64,000 nt of DNA from Nostoc sp. UHCC 0926. Lineage in GTDB: Bacteria > Cyanobacteriota > Cyanobacteriia > Cyanobacteriales > Nostocaceae. Both the position numbers and the translations under genes were made by a program. The notes beneath the pieces were generated by a model. The model ran no database searches, was not told the DNA's origin, and worked only from the letters and a program-made list of their open reading frames with translations. The stretch covers positions 6,142,001 through 6,206,000 of the forward strand of contig NZ_CP117768.1 of NCBI RefSeq assembly GCF_028623165.1. Direction: 5' to 3'. Position 1 is the first letter of the stretch. Every line of letters begins with the position of its first letter. Below, one piece after another: positions 50,451 to 60,005 of the stretch.

Positions 50451-51632
50451 TCAACCACCTTTCTCACTAAATGGCAACTCTGCATTAATTGCCTCAATTT
50501 GCTGCTGTTCGAGTTGATTCACTTCCTTAATGTATGGGTGTAAAATTTGTCCTAAACGATTATTGTAAAAGCGGTGCAGGCTGTGATTGGGCATAGCGGG
50601 GAAACCGCGCCGTTTTTTGTGACGCCCACCCGCACCAGGGTCAAAAATTTCGATACCATTAGCGATCGCCCACTCAATCGGTGCATAATAGCAAGCATCA
50701 AAATGTAAGCAATCTATTTCTTGGAAACTCCCCCAATAGCGTCCATAGAGTTTGTCACCTTTAAACAAACAAAAGGACATTCCTAAAGGATGAGAGTTAT
50801 CTTGCTCGCTATATGCAGCAATAAACAAGACTCGATGGCGATAATCGGTGTTTAGCTGCTCAAAAAACCGCTGTGTAAGATACTTGCTACCCCACCAGCC
50901 AAATTTATCACAGGTGTCAGCATAGAACTGGTACATCAAAGGAAATAAAGACTGAGGAATTTCATCACCAGTCAACGCTTGCAATCGTAAACCTGCTTTC
51001 TCCACAGCTTTGCGTTCCCGCTTGATATTGCGACGCTGATTGGCATTAAACACTTTCAAGTAGTCATCAAAAGTTTTAAAACCAGCATTTTCCCAGACGT
51101 AGCTGTGGTGCAGCCATGTTGTAAAGCCATGCCGTTCCAGCATCGGCCGCCATTGGGGATCGACGTAGAGAAAATGACACCCAGAAATTCGATTTTTGGA
51201 GCAAAAAGTGTCAATCTCATGCACCATCATCGCTGTGATTTCATCCTCATCCTCTCCTGGGGCAATTAAGAACCGATAGCCTTCGGCGGGAGTAAATGGT
51301 GTCATTCCCAGCAATTTTGGGTAATACTGGACTCCAATGCGATCGGCTAACTCTGCCCATTGGTGATCGAAAATAAATTCACCAGAACTGTGTCCTTTGA
51401 GATAAAGTGGCGCAGCGGCAATCAGCGTTCTATCTCGCCACAATGTCAAGTGATTTGGCAACCAACCAGTTTTAGCTGTAGCACTATGGGAGGTTTCGAT
51501 ATTGTTTAGCCACTCCCATTCTAAAAACGGTGTTTTGAGTGGCATTGCCAAAGCATTCCAGGCGTTTTGGGGTACTTGGGCAATTTTGTTCGTCCAAACG
51601 ACAGAATAGCGAGGCTTAAGTTGTTCCACCAT
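50451..51632 (-). CDS. FemAB-like/GNAT-fold acyltransferase (DUF482 type)
   Basis: About 393 residues from MVEQLKPRYSVVWTNKIAQV. The frame opens earlier (51764) but that part is translated from STRR repeats. Hallmarks are FLEWEWLNNIETSHSATAKT, the HLTLWRDRTLIAAAPLYLKG strand, EFIFDHQWAE, NANQRRNIKRERKAVEKAGL, FYADTCDKFGWWGSKYLTQR and the end GGRHKKRRGFPAMPNHSLHR. The family (COG3146) has two GNAT-like halves and is annotated as a peptidoglycan-related or general N-acyltransferase; the substrate is unknown. Full length. Confidence 0.85.
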   Translation of the reverse strand: MVEQLKPRYSVVWTNKIAQVPQNAWNALAMPLKTPFLEWEWLNNIETSHSATAKTGWLPNHLTLWRDRTLIAAAPLYLKGHSSGEFIFDHQWAELADRIGVQYYPKLLGMTPFTPAEGYRFLIAPGEDEDEITAMMVHEIDTFCSKNRISGCHFLYVDPQWRPMLERHGFTTWLHHSYVWENAGFKTFDDYLKVFNANQRRNIKRERKAVEKAGLRLQALTGDEIPQSLFPLMYQFYADTCDKFGWWGSKYLTQRFFEQLNTDYRHRVLFIAAYSEQDNSHPLGMSFCLFKGDKLYGRYWGSFQEIDCLHFDACYYAPIEWAIANGIEIFDPGAGGRHKKRRGFPAMPNHSLHRFYNNRLGQILHPYIKEVNQLEQQQIEAINAELPFSEKGG

Positions 51633-51690
51633 TGTCTGGCTTTTTTTAGGGGAGTAGGGATTAGGGATCAGTAAGAGGCAGGGGGCAAGA

Positions 51691-51753
51691 ATTTTAGATT
51701 TTAAATTTTGGATTTTAGATTGAAATTTAATCCAAAATCCAAAATCCAAAATT
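51691..51753. repeat. Inverted STRR array
   Basis: ATTTTAGATTTTAAATTTTG on one arm and AATCCAAAATCCAAAATCC on the other are heptameric repeats facing each other, able to form a hairpin in the spacer upstream of the acyltransferase gene. Confidence 0.8.
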
Positions 51754-51797
51754 GAATTGCCCAATGCCCAATGATCAATAACTTTACTTAGCGTAAT

Positions 51798-52538
51798 CTA
51801 ATCTGCTGGTCGTTGCAGGCGATAGTGCAAAAACACTTCTTGCTCAACTGTATGAACTTCTAAAAGTTGCAACTTGGGAGCTAAATCGGATAAAAATCCT
51901 TTCCCTTCGACGGGTGTGGGTGCGGTATTACCACCTAAAATCAGCGGACAGATAGTCAGCCATAATTCATCGATTAAATCTAATCCCAGCAAGGAAGCTA
52001 CTAATTCACCTCCACCCAAGACCACTAAGCGTGTTATATGTAGAGTGGCTAGATGCTTCAAAGCTGCGGGAATGTCAATTTCTCGCGTTGGTGTTTCAAA
52101 AACCAGAATCTGCTCAAATTCTGGAAGGCACTCCTGTGCTCCGGTTCCCAGAGTTGAGGAAAGTGTCTGTAAGCGTCCTTTCCATGAAAGTGTTCCTGAT
52201 GTTGTCGTGAGTAACCAGCGTCTAACTGGTTGCTTAAAAAACTTAATTTCCGGATTGAGGTTTGCAGAGTGTGTAGTCACTATATAAACTGGCTGCGGAG
52301 GCTTCCCTGCTTGTGCCCGAAGTTCCACTAGAGTTGGATTTGATACAGGAAGTGTTGTTCCGTAGGCGTCCAGAGTACCAGCACCGAATAAAACTGCATC
52401 AGAGGCAGCGATTTGTTTTTCTAAGTGTGCTTTATCAATTCTTGAGCCAAACCGAGCAGGCGATCGCTTAAAATCCGCTATCTTGCCATCTGCACTCATT
52501 GCTAAAACAACTGTAGTATGAGGACGATCTTGCAACAT
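51798..52538 (-). CDS. RibD C-terminal / dihydrofolate reductase-like reductase
   Basis: 246 residues, a stand-alone reductase domain: TTVVLAMSADGKIADFKRSP, SDAVLFGAGTLDAYGTTLPV, the linker with PVYIVTTHSANLNP and the NADPH-site-like LVVLGGGELVASLLGLDLID, then LTICPLILGG. Related to the reductase half of RibD (5-amino-6-(5-phosphoribosylamino)uracil reductase, riboflavin synthesis), but without the deaminase half. The exact substrate is inferred. AGGATC-type spacing before the ATG is weak. Confidence 0.85.
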   Translation of the reverse strand: MLQDRPHTTVVLAMSADGKIADFKRSPARFGSRIDKAHLEKQIAASDAVLFGAGTLDAYGTTLPVSNPTLVELRAQAGKPPQPVYIVTTHSANLNPEIKFFKQPVRRWLLTTTSGTLSWKGRLQTLSSTLGTGAQECLPEFEQILVFETPTREIDIPAALKHLATLHITRLVVLGGGELVASLLGLDLIDELWLTICPLILGGNTAPTPVEGKGFLSDLAPKLQLLEVHTVEQEVFLHYRLQRPAD

Positions 52539-52835
52539 TAGATTGATTTGATAGTTTGAATATTTTCTTTGCTCGTGTATAGATTCTCAAAAAAATCCAT
52601 GCTTGCAAGCTACTGTTTTACAATTTCAACACTGGATTTATATGCAACACAAAGCACTTTTACATCTTCTAGTATATATGAGTTTTGGTATCCCACGTTT
52701 CTTTTTGAATTATAGCAATTTGTTATTTTTAAACATTGAAAATAAAATTCTGATAATTTAATAAAATGTCTCATCTAGCTAGTCTAATTACATATCTTTG
52801 CTGTTGTGTTTTGCAGATGCAAAGTGAGACACTCG
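52539..52835. other. Divergent intergenic stretch
   Basis: AT-rich spacer between the RibD-like gene (leftward) and the histidine kinase (rightward). No structure or gene recognised. Confidence 0.4.
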
Positions 52836-54965
52836 ATGACTAATTCCCGCCAATCTTCCTTTCGTCGAATTTTAGTAACGAGAATACTGCTGCTGTTCGT
52901 TCCAGTTTTACTTATAGGCGAGATTGTTGCCTTGAATAAGGCACGTTCTAGCATATTGGGAACTGCACGTCAAAATTTAACAGAAAGCGCCATCAGTAAA
53001 GGGGAGAGAATTGGAGATGCGATCGCTATCTTAAAAGCAAATTTACTGAGTGTAAGTAAAACAACGGTGATTCCGTCGGGTTCGCCTATACAAGAGCAAG
53101 AAATTCTCACGCAGTTAAGGCAACAACTTCCAGCCAGTATTGAGTGCATCCAATTAACGAATCTCCTAAACCAGAAGATAATTGCTAGTAGCTGTGGGGA
53201 TCAAGCAATTGGAGAATTGAGATTACCTTTGCCTAGTGACGGAATTGATGTTAAAGCAATCTTTCCGCCAAACACAGGAATAACTGGAAAAAGAAACACA
53301 CAAAATCAACTGCGATTAGTCTTATCTGCACCGGTCTCTGATAGCCGAAAAAATTTAGTTTACAGCTTAAGTATTCAGTCTGCATTGTACCAACAAATCA
53401 GAAATCCGCCGGGATCGCTCACAGGCGCTATGGTAGTGATTGCTGAAGACGGGACAATTTTGGCGCACCCATTTGCAGACTGGGTGGGAACTAATATCAA
53501 TCAGCACCCAAATGCTTCCCAACTTAAGAGCATAATTAAAAATGCAATTGTAGGACAAAACGATTCGATAAATTTGTCTTTTACAAAGGGGAAAGAATTA
53601 GTAGCTGGCTATACGGCTATTGCAAATCCCCTCACCCAACAGCAGCAGCAAAAATGGATAGTCTTAGCTGTTACTAGTGTCGATAATGCGCTTTTTGGTT
53701 TAGAGGAAATCAAACTAATTCTCATTGTTTTGACAGTTGGTTTGATTGGTACAAGTTTGTTAGCATCCCTATATCTAGCTCCTTACTTGGCACGTCCTGT
53801 AGAAGAATTGCGAGACTACGCTCTAAATATTCACTCTCACCACGCTGCACAACCAGTTCCGCACAATTTTCAAATTCGGGAATTCAATCAACTGGCCCAA
53901 GCATTAGACCAAATGGTAGAACGGCTCAAAGCTGGCGCAGAAGAACTAGAAATAGCTTGGAAAGAAGCAAAAAGCGCTAACCAAATTAAAAGCCAGTTTT
54001 TGGCTACGACTTCTCATGAATTGAGAAACCCATTACATACTATTATTAACTGCATTCGCGTGGTTGAAGATGGATTATGTGATAGCCGGGAAGAAGAAAT
54101 GGACTTCCTCAAACGTGCCGATGAAACAACGATTCATTTGCTAAGTATTATTAATGATTTACTCGACATTTCTAAAATCGAAGCAGGTAAGCTTTCTGTA
54201 GTCACCACACCTCTTGACCTCCGACAAATATTGCTAGAGGTGATTAATTTACAATCAGTTAATGTTCAACAAAAGGGCTTACAATTAAAATGCGAGTTAG
54301 ATCCTAAACCGATACCAATTAAGGCAGACGCAGCAAAACTGAAGCAGGTGCTGATTAATGTTATCGGCAACGCCACTAAGTTCACCGACACAGGAAGCAT
54401 CACCATTGCTACAGAAATTCAATATAGTACTGGTAAATCTCAGGTGGTGGTGATAGTCAAAGATACAGGGATAGGTATTGATCCAACTCAACAGCACAAA
54501 CTATTTCGCCCCTTTGTAATGGTGAATGGCACAACTGCACGTCAGTTTGAAGGTACTGGGCTAGGACTAGCAATTTCACGAAACTTAATCGAACTCATGG
54601 GAGGCAGCATTACTCTTGAGAGTGTGGGACTTCATCAAGGTACGACACTGAAGATTACCTTACCTTTGATTGATATCTCGCTGTTACCTGTTCCAAAAAA
54701 AGATGGAAATGGGGGAGATCTGGGATTTTCCTCTAGGAATGAGGAGGCAAAAGCAAGCCACTACCCTAGCCTCCAGGAGTCTGGGGGAAGTTCCTCTTTG
54801 GGGATCAACAAGTCTGTGAAAGCAGGGGTAGACAAAGAGAAGTCCCCGAAATCCCAGTTGCTGTTTGGAAAGGAAACTTGCGAGATTCGTCTTTCGCCGC
54901 TGCAAACTATTCTGGTAAGTCTTCCAAAAGGAGAAGTTTGTGCGAATGGGACTTTCAAGAGGTAA
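52836..54965 (+). CDS. Membrane sensor histidine kinase with extracytoplasmic Cache-like domain
   Basis: About 709 residues from MTNSRQSSFRRILVTRILLL. Two membrane helices (about 8-30 and 277-305) enclose a Cache-type sensor domain (about 32-275: LTESAISKGERIGDAIAILK, GAMVVIAEDGTILAHPFADW). A HAMP-like linker (about 310-365) precedes HisKA (ATTSHELRNPLHTIINCIRV, about 390-455) and the ATPase domain (N-box LKQVLINVIGNATKFTDTGS, G1 VKDTGIGI, G2 GTGLGLAIS). The last 90 residues (after TLPLIDISLLP) are polar and low-complexity. No receiver follows; the response regulator-GGDEF gene downstream is a possible partner. Confidence 0.9.
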   Translation: MTNSRQSSFRRILVTRILLLFVPVLLIGEIVALNKARSSILGTARQNLTESAISKGERIGDAIAILKANLLSVSKTTVIPSGSPIQEQEILTQLRQQLPASIECIQLTNLLNQKIIASSCGDQAIGELRLPLPSDGIDVKAIFPPNTGITGKRNTQNQLRLVLSAPVSDSRKNLVYSLSIQSALYQQIRNPPGSLTGAMVVIAEDGTILAHPFADWVGTNINQHPNASQLKSIIKNAIVGQNDSINLSFTKGKELVAGYTAIANPLTQQQQQKWIVLAVTSVDNALFGLEEIKLILIVLTVGLIGTSLLASLYLAPYLARPVEELRDYALNIHSHHAAQPVPHNFQIREFNQLAQALDQMVERLKAGAEELEIAWKEAKSANQIKSQFLATTSHELRNPLHTIINCIRVVEDGLCDSREEEMDFLKRADETTIHLLSIINDLLDISKIEAGKLSVVTTPLDLRQILLEVINLQSVNVQQKGLQLKCELDPKPIPIKADAAKLKQVLINVIGNATKFTDTGSITIATEIQYSTGKSQVVVIVKDTGIGIDPTQQHKLFRPFVMVNGTTARQFEGTGLGLAISRNLIELMGGSITLESVGLHQGTTLKITLPLIDISLLPVPKKDGNGGDLGFSSRNEEAKASHYPSLQESGGSSSLGINKSVKAGVDKEKSPKSQLLFGKETCEIRLSPLQTILVSLPKGEVCANGTFKR

Positions 54966-55534
54966 TCGTCACTTTGCTCGAATCTCGGTTTAATCTGAGA
55001 TATTGCACTAGTCCCAACAACCGCCTAGTAATGAATTCTAGGCTAATAGCTAAAGAAAGTAGCATCAATGGGATAAGATGCTCCATTTTTTAGCTAAATA
55101 TCAAATATTACAAGAAATCCGACGATTAATCCAATTAGTAGCAGAACAGCAATATCCTGTGATTTGACTAACTTTTGCAAAAACCATAATAGCGTTCGCC
55201 TTTATTAAAGCAATCAATGCAATTGCTTGGAATTTAGCTGTCCGAACAGACGACGTTAGAATTTAAAACTTAAATATTATTAATAAGTTTTGTAACGAAA
55301 TTAAACTTAATTAACTTATCTAAAACATATAAAACTTCTGCCAATACATAATTTCAAACAGGGATCTGTCAGACTTTACCAGAGTTAAAGAAAGCATATA
55401 AAAATTGCTAGCTCAAAAAGTTTGGTTATCTCAATAGATATTGTTTCAAAATAGAGACTATTTCAGCCTAAGTAATAAACACAATTGCAACTGAAAAATA
55501 ATTGCAAAATTTTTTATATAAAGATGTATAAAAT
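54966..55534. other. Intergenic stretch
   Basis: Contains a possible 29-codon remnant at 55079-55168 (MLHFLAKYQILQEIRRLIQL...), too short and isolated to call. Otherwise AT-rich; promoter of the GGDEF gene expected. Confidence 0.4.
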
Positions 55535-56530
55535 ATGAGTATTTGCAGAGCGTGTTGTAAAAGCATTAGAGAAAAAGAAATAATAAAAACTGTTATTCAA
55601 GCAAATCAAATTTTAATTTTAATTATTGACGATGAAGCATTTGTCCGCAAGATACTGCGACTTTTTCTAGAACAAGAGGGGTATCAAATAGTAGAAGCTC
55701 AAAGTGGTACAGAAGCATTAAGTATTTTTGAAAAACAGCGCCCAGATATAGTAATACTCGACATCATTCTGCCAGATATGGATGGGTTCGAGTGTTGCAT
55801 TCAGCTGCAATCTTTAGATTGGAGTAAATGCACTCCTGTTTTAATGATTGCAGAGATAGAAGATGAACAGTCAGTTGACCGTGCATTTGAAATGGGTGCA
55901 ATAGACTATCTTACCAAACCGATTCACTTGCCAATCTTGCGACAACGAATAAAACGGATACTTGAGCAATCTCAGCTACAGAAAAAACTCATTGCTAAGA
56001 ATCTAGAACTGCAACGATTAGTTATTATCGATGAATTAACGCAAGTAGCTAACCGACGAGGATTTGAAGAGTATTTAGCTCAAGAGTGGCAGCGCATGGC
56101 AAGGGAGCAACAGCCTTTTTCCTTGATTATCTGGGACGTTGATTTTTTCAAATCTTACAATGATACTTATGGTCATCTTTCGGGCGATCGCTGTTTGAAA
56201 GAAATTGCAAAAACTATCAAAAATTTTCTGAAGCGTTCTACAGACCTAGTTGCCCGTTATGGTGGAGAAGAATTTGCTGCGATATTGCCTAACACGGATG
56301 TGGAGGGGGCAACATCAGTAGCCCAAACAATTTGCTCTGCTGTTCGCACACTGGCAATTCCACATAGGAATTCATTAGTAAGCAGTCATGTTACTTTGAG
56401 TGCTGGGCTTGCTACAGCGATTCCTAGACCTGGTTCTGATTTTGAACAAATAATTCTTGCGGCAGATCGGTCCTTATATCAGGCAAAGGCAGCAGGACGG
56501 AATCGTTTTTTGCATAACAGTTATCACTAA
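55535..56530 (+). CDS. Response regulator with diguanylate cyclase (GGDEF) domain
   Basis: 331 residues. The receiver domain (about 25-145) has ILIIDDEAFVRKILRL, the phospho-acceptor in IVILDIILPDMDGF, and IDYLTKPIHLP. A short helix leads to the GGDEF domain (about 165-330): VIIDELTQVANRRGFEEYLA, FSLIIWDVDFFKSYNDTYGH, ARYGGEEFAAILP (active GGEEF) and LYQAKAAGRNR. It should make cyclic-di-GMP when phosphorylated. An inhibitory RxxD site is not obvious. It lies 570 bases after the sensor kinase and may receive its signal. Confidence 0.95.
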   Translation: MSICRACCKSIREKEIIKTVIQANQILILIIDDEAFVRKILRLFLEQEGYQIVEAQSGTEALSIFEKQRPDIVILDIILPDMDGFECCIQLQSLDWSKCTPVLMIAEIEDEQSVDRAFEMGAIDYLTKPIHLPILRQRIKRILEQSQLQKKLIAKNLELQRLVIIDELTQVANRRGFEEYLAQEWQRMAREQQPFSLIIWDVDFFKSYNDTYGHLSGDRCLKEIAKTIKNFLKRSTDLVARYGGEEFAAILPNTDVEGATSVAQTICSAVRTLAIPHRNSLVSSHVTLSAGLATAIPRPGSDFEQIILAADRSLYQAKAAGRNRFLHNSYH

Positions 56531-56683
56531 AGATTTCTATGTTAAATCATTGGCAATTGAAAGGCTTACTTCCGTGGCGCTTTCGCCCAAAGGGCTTTCA
56601 TCGACGGAAGAGAGCTTTTATTACTTGTAAGTGCCTGAACTGCTACACACTATGGCAAATGGATGAGATTTTTAAAATTCTTA

Positions 56684-56774
56684 TTAACAAGTGGTGGGGG
56701 TTTAAGTCCCCTGTCTCTACAGGCACTTCTGTTTTGATGCCTAAGCTAAATCCCCGTCACAAAACGTAATTGCG
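56684..56774. repeat. Left arm of a 91-bp inverted repeat around the NACHT gene
   Basis: The reverse complement matches 59701-59791 in 88 of 91 positions; the only differences are three adjacent bases (CCC versus TTT). It begins TTAACAAGTGGTGGGGG and ends CGTAATTGCG. The match resumes beyond the arm (GCGAATTGCGA.TTGTTTTAA) after a 41-base insertion in the right arm. The enclosed 2926 bases hold only the NACHT gene. Confidence 0.92.
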
Positions 56775-57312
56775 AATTGCGAGTTGTTTTAATAAGTATT
56801 TTGCTCAATAATTAGGCAGGAAAATAAAAAGATTCTTATGCTTTAGATGCGTTTGCCTTGAGAACGCATCCTTGAGCCAATTATGTTTAAAAAGCCAGCT
56901 AGCAACACAAGAAAAGGACTTGAGAATCTAAGGCTGATGTCGGCAGGTAAACCTCTAAATCACAAGCTTGAGCTAAGTTATTTAAACATTTATAACAACC
57001 TAACTTTATACATAAGCGTACAGAAGTGCTACAATCATCGTCAGTACTCAATCGTATATAAACTTTATACTTGCCACAGCACCAGAGTTACTAGATATAC
57101 AATAACTTACTAATACAGAATAAAAAGATAAAAAAGATACTTTAATTAATTAGATATACTGATAAAACCGCAATGACAGGATATTAGCTGAAGATGCTTT
57201 AAATAAATCAATAGCATTTAAAAATAGCTCACTTAGTTTCTAAGTAGTTCCGAAACAACATGTTGCAATAATGTCAAATTGAAGAATTCTTATTTGATGT
57301 GTGTAAGCTCCT
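56775..57312. other. Upstream region of the NACHT gene
   Basis: AT-rich, about 540 bases, with spurious short frames only. It should carry the NACHT promoter. No tRNA or direct-repeat pair was recognised. Confidence 0.45.
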
Positions 57313-59625
57313 ATGGTCAAGCGATCGCTCCAGGGATCACTAACTGGGATTCAAGAAGCCAAAAAAGCATTCGCTCATAAGGGGTGGACACAAGACAATT
57401 TGGCTTTTGAAGTCAACTTAAAGACTCGTCAACCAATTTGGCGGTTTTTTACTGGGCGTCCGGTTGAGCGTCATATCTTTATAGAAATTTGTTCAGTGTT
57501 GTCGTTGAACTGGCGGGAGATTGCGGCTAATCCTCCAGAAGAATTTCCTGAATCAAAAGAACTTGCTGCTGAATTATTAGATATTGATGCTCTAGTACAA
57601 CAAGTGCGATCGCAACGCTTTGAGAAAATTGAAGACCAGTGGGGCACTTTGCAGTTATTAGATATTAGTCGCCCTGTTAGAATCGACGATATTTACATCG
57701 ATGTTAACATTTTGGAGGAGATTGCAAACCTTCAGTGGTTAGAGTTTGCTGACTTGCAAAATTTTACATCAAAAGAATTTGATCGCTTTGGGTTAGGTGA
57801 GGTATCCCAGACACAAATCACGGGGATTAGCGCAGTTGAAACTTACTCAAAGCTGCGGGTGTTGGGAAAACCAGGAGCAGGTAAAACTACCTTTTTGCAA
57901 TATCTAGCGATTCAATGCAACCGAGGTAGATTTGCCGCAAATCGGGTTGCCATTTTTGTTACCTTAAGGGATTTTGCAGACGAATCTAGAGAAGCAGGGG
58001 AGTTCCATTTACTCAACTATATTTGCAAGGAATTTCTCACCTCTGGGATTTCAGATGCATCTGTGGTTGAAACTTTGTTGTTGGAAGGCAAAGTGTTGCT
58101 GTTGCTGGATGGATTAGATGAAGTGCTCGATCAAGAGAGCAACGCTGTCGTCAACGAGATTCGCAGACTCTCTGAAAAGTACCAAAAGAATATGTTTGTC
58201 GTGACTTGCCGCACGGGGGCTAAAGCTTCCAGCCTCAGACGCTTCACAGATGTCGAAATTGCCCCATTTACCTCTGAGCAAATTGTTGCCTTTGCTCAGA
58301 AGTGGTTTACAAGACTCACAAAAACGAATGTCCACCAGGGGCTTGAACAGGCAGTTGAGTTTACCCTGAAACTAGATTTGCCCGAAAACTTACAATTTCG
58401 GAGACTTGTCGTCAACCCTTTATTTTTGCACCTCGTTTGCTGGGTTTTTGATCAGCAGAACAAATTCCCAACCCAAAAAGCTGCGTTTTATAAGCAATGT
58501 TTAGACCTTTTGCTGATCAAATGGGACGAAACTAAAGCAATTGAGCGGGATGAAGTATACCAAGGTTTTTTATTACCACAAAAGCTGAAGTTGCTAAGTC
58601 AAATTGCTAGCGCGACATTTGAGCAGGGTAATTACTTTTTTGAACAACGCATTGTTGAGCAGTACATTGGCGACTATATCCGTGATTTGCCGAATGCTTC
58701 GACAGAACCAGAGGAATTGCAATTAGATAGTGAAGGGGTACTTAAGGCAATAGAGTTGCAACATGGATTACTGGCAGAACGAGTGCGGGGGATTTTTTCC
58801 TTCTCTTATTTGACGTTTCAAGAATACCTGACTGCTCGACAAATCGTTGCCAGTCATAATTTACAAGCATTAGAACAACCCTTAGAACGTCTGGTGAGTC
58901 ATATTACTGAACCCCGGTGGCGTGAAATCTTTTTGTTAACGGTTGCCATGCTGCGGAGTGCAGATTTCCTGGTACAGTTGATGAAGCAACAAGTTGATGC
59001 GCTAGTGGCTGAAGATCCATATTTGCAAAAATTCTTAACTTGGTCAAGCCAAAAGTCCCTTGTCGCTCCCCCCCAGCCTGCTGCAATTCGGGCATTTTAC
59101 CTTGCCCTAGCTAGGACTCCTCACCTTATTACCCCACCCTTTGCTCTTGCCTGCATCCTTGATAAGGGTATTTTTTTGGATGCGGCATTGGACAAGCTAG
59201 TAATGGAATGCACTATTGACTGCAAATCTAATTTTGGCAATGCCCTAGTCTGCGACGATGCTTTGAGTAATGCTTTAGGGATTGTTCAAGATGCTGGCTT
59301 ACATCAAGCTTTACAACAACTTAAAGACCTACTGCCTGATCCAAAACAAAGTAAAGAAAGGTTTCAGACATGGTGGCAAATAAGTTTCCCTCCCTGGATG
59401 GAGCAGTTAAAGGCGATCATCGCCAAGCATCGAGACATTCAGCATGACTGGCACTTCAGCCCTGAGCAACAGCAAGTATTGCAACAATATTACTATGCCA
59501 ATCAGTTGCTTATCGATTGCCTCAATAGCAACTGTCAGCTAACAGACGTTGTGCGGCAGGAGATTCAAGCTAGTTTGTTCTTGCCGATAAAAGAACTCTC
59601 CCAGCGAGAATGGCAGGGATTGTGA
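57313..59625 (+). CDS. NACHT-domain NTPase (bacterial NLR-like, bNACHT)
   Basis: 770 residues. The N-terminal 80 are a helix-turn-helix-like region (GWTQDNLAFEVNLKTRQPIW, RFFTGRPVERHIFIEICSVL). The NACHT core has Walker A LGKPGAGKTTF (185-194), Walker B VLLLLDGLDEV (261-271), FVVTCRTGAK (sensor 1-like) and FRRLVVNPLFLHLVC. After a helical region (FSYLTFQEYLTARQIV) the C-terminus has LLIDCLNSNCQLTDVVRQEI, a short NACHT-associated terminal domain of the kind seen in anti-phage bNACHT proteins. Likely a phage sensor whose effector part is the C-terminal or N-terminal region; that is inference. It is flanked by an inverted repeat. Confidence 0.9.
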   Translation: MVKRSLQGSLTGIQEAKKAFAHKGWTQDNLAFEVNLKTRQPIWRFFTGRPVERHIFIEICSVLSLNWREIAANPPEEFPESKELAAELLDIDALVQQVRSQRFEKIEDQWGTLQLLDISRPVRIDDIYIDVNILEEIANLQWLEFADLQNFTSKEFDRFGLGEVSQTQITGISAVETYSKLRVLGKPGAGKTTFLQYLAIQCNRGRFAANRVAIFVTLRDFADESREAGEFHLLNYICKEFLTSGISDASVVETLLLEGKVLLLLDGLDEVLDQESNAVVNEIRRLSEKYQKNMFVVTCRTGAKASSLRRFTDVEIAPFTSEQIVAFAQKWFTRLTKTNVHQGLEQAVEFTLKLDLPENLQFRRLVVNPLFLHLVCWVFDQQNKFPTQKAAFYKQCLDLLLIKWDETKAIERDEVYQGFLLPQKLKLLSQIASATFEQGNYFFEQRIVEQYIGDYIRDLPNASTEPEELQLDSEGVLKAIELQHGLLAERVRGIFSFSYLTFQEYLTARQIVASHNLQALEQPLERLVSHITEPRWREIFLLTVAMLRSADFLVQLMKQQVDALVAEDPYLQKFLTWSSQKSLVAPPQPAAIRAFYLALARTPHLITPPFALACILDKGIFLDAALDKLVMECTIDCKSNFGNALVCDDALSNALGIVQDAGLHQALQQLKDLLPDPKQSKERFQTWWQISFPPWMEQLKAIIAKHRDIQHDWHFSPEQQQVLQQYYYANQLLIDCLNSNCQLTDVVRQEIQASLFLPIKELSQREWQGL

Positions 59626-59659
59626 GAATCAACTTAGGTTAAAACAATTCGCAATTCGC

Positions 59660-59700
59660 TTTTTCTTAATGACGCTCCTACGTCGCTAACGCTACGCTAA
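59660..59700. repeat. Short dispersed repeat inserted in the right inverted-repeat arm
   Basis: About 41 bases (including CTACGTCGCTAACGCTACGC) interrupt the continuation of the inverted repeat relative to the left arm, indicating a later insertion of a dispersed-repeat unit. AACGCTACGC-like pieces recur in the window. Confidence 0.7.
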
Positions 59701-59791
59701 CGCAATTACGTTTTGTGACGGGGATTTAGCTTAGGCATCAAAACAGAAGTGCCTGTAGAGACAGAAAACTTAAACCCCCACCACTTGTTAA
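59701..59791. repeat. Right arm of the 91-bp inverted repeat around the NACHT gene
   Basis: Reverse complement of 56684-56774 with three mismatches. It starts CGCAATTACGTTTTGTGACG and ends CACCACTTGTTAA, stopping two bases before the stop codon of the small gene at 59793. Confidence 0.92.
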
Positions 59792-59792
59792 A

Positions 59793-60005
59793 TCAGATTT
59801 TATGCCGCAAATCTGCCTCGTTGAGGAATATCATCGTTTCTGCACCAACTCTGCCAAAGTTAGGCTCTAGCTCTAATGCCATCTCAATGAGATACGTCCA
59901 TGTGCCAGATTCAGGTGTGTAGCTGCGTACAATCCCTTCTCCACCAACAAAACTCACCCATTGAGTATTGCGAAACTTAGGTACTTTCATGAAGGTTGCA
60001 GTCAT
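59793..60005 (-). CDS. Small conserved protein, SH3-like barrel candidate
   Basis: 70 residues: MKVPKFRNTQWVSFVGGEGI, VRSYTPESGTWTYLIEMALE and GAETMIFLNEADL. A beta-rich pattern with Gly turns suggests a small barrel. It looks like a conserved Nostoc family of unknown function. The ATG at 60005 starts MTATFMKV; the ATG 15 bases later would also do. Its stop codon lies against the right arm of the inverted repeat. Confidence 0.65.
   Translation of the reverse strand: MTATFMKVPKFRNTQWVSFVGGEGIVRSYTPESGTWTYLIEMALELEPNFGRVGAETMIFLNEADLRHKI

Noticed and set aside
56539..57113. Two short plus-strand ORFs of 76 residues before the NACHT gene
   Set aside because: One covers the inverted-repeat arm and the other is AT-rich with no family pattern; neither has a convincing start.
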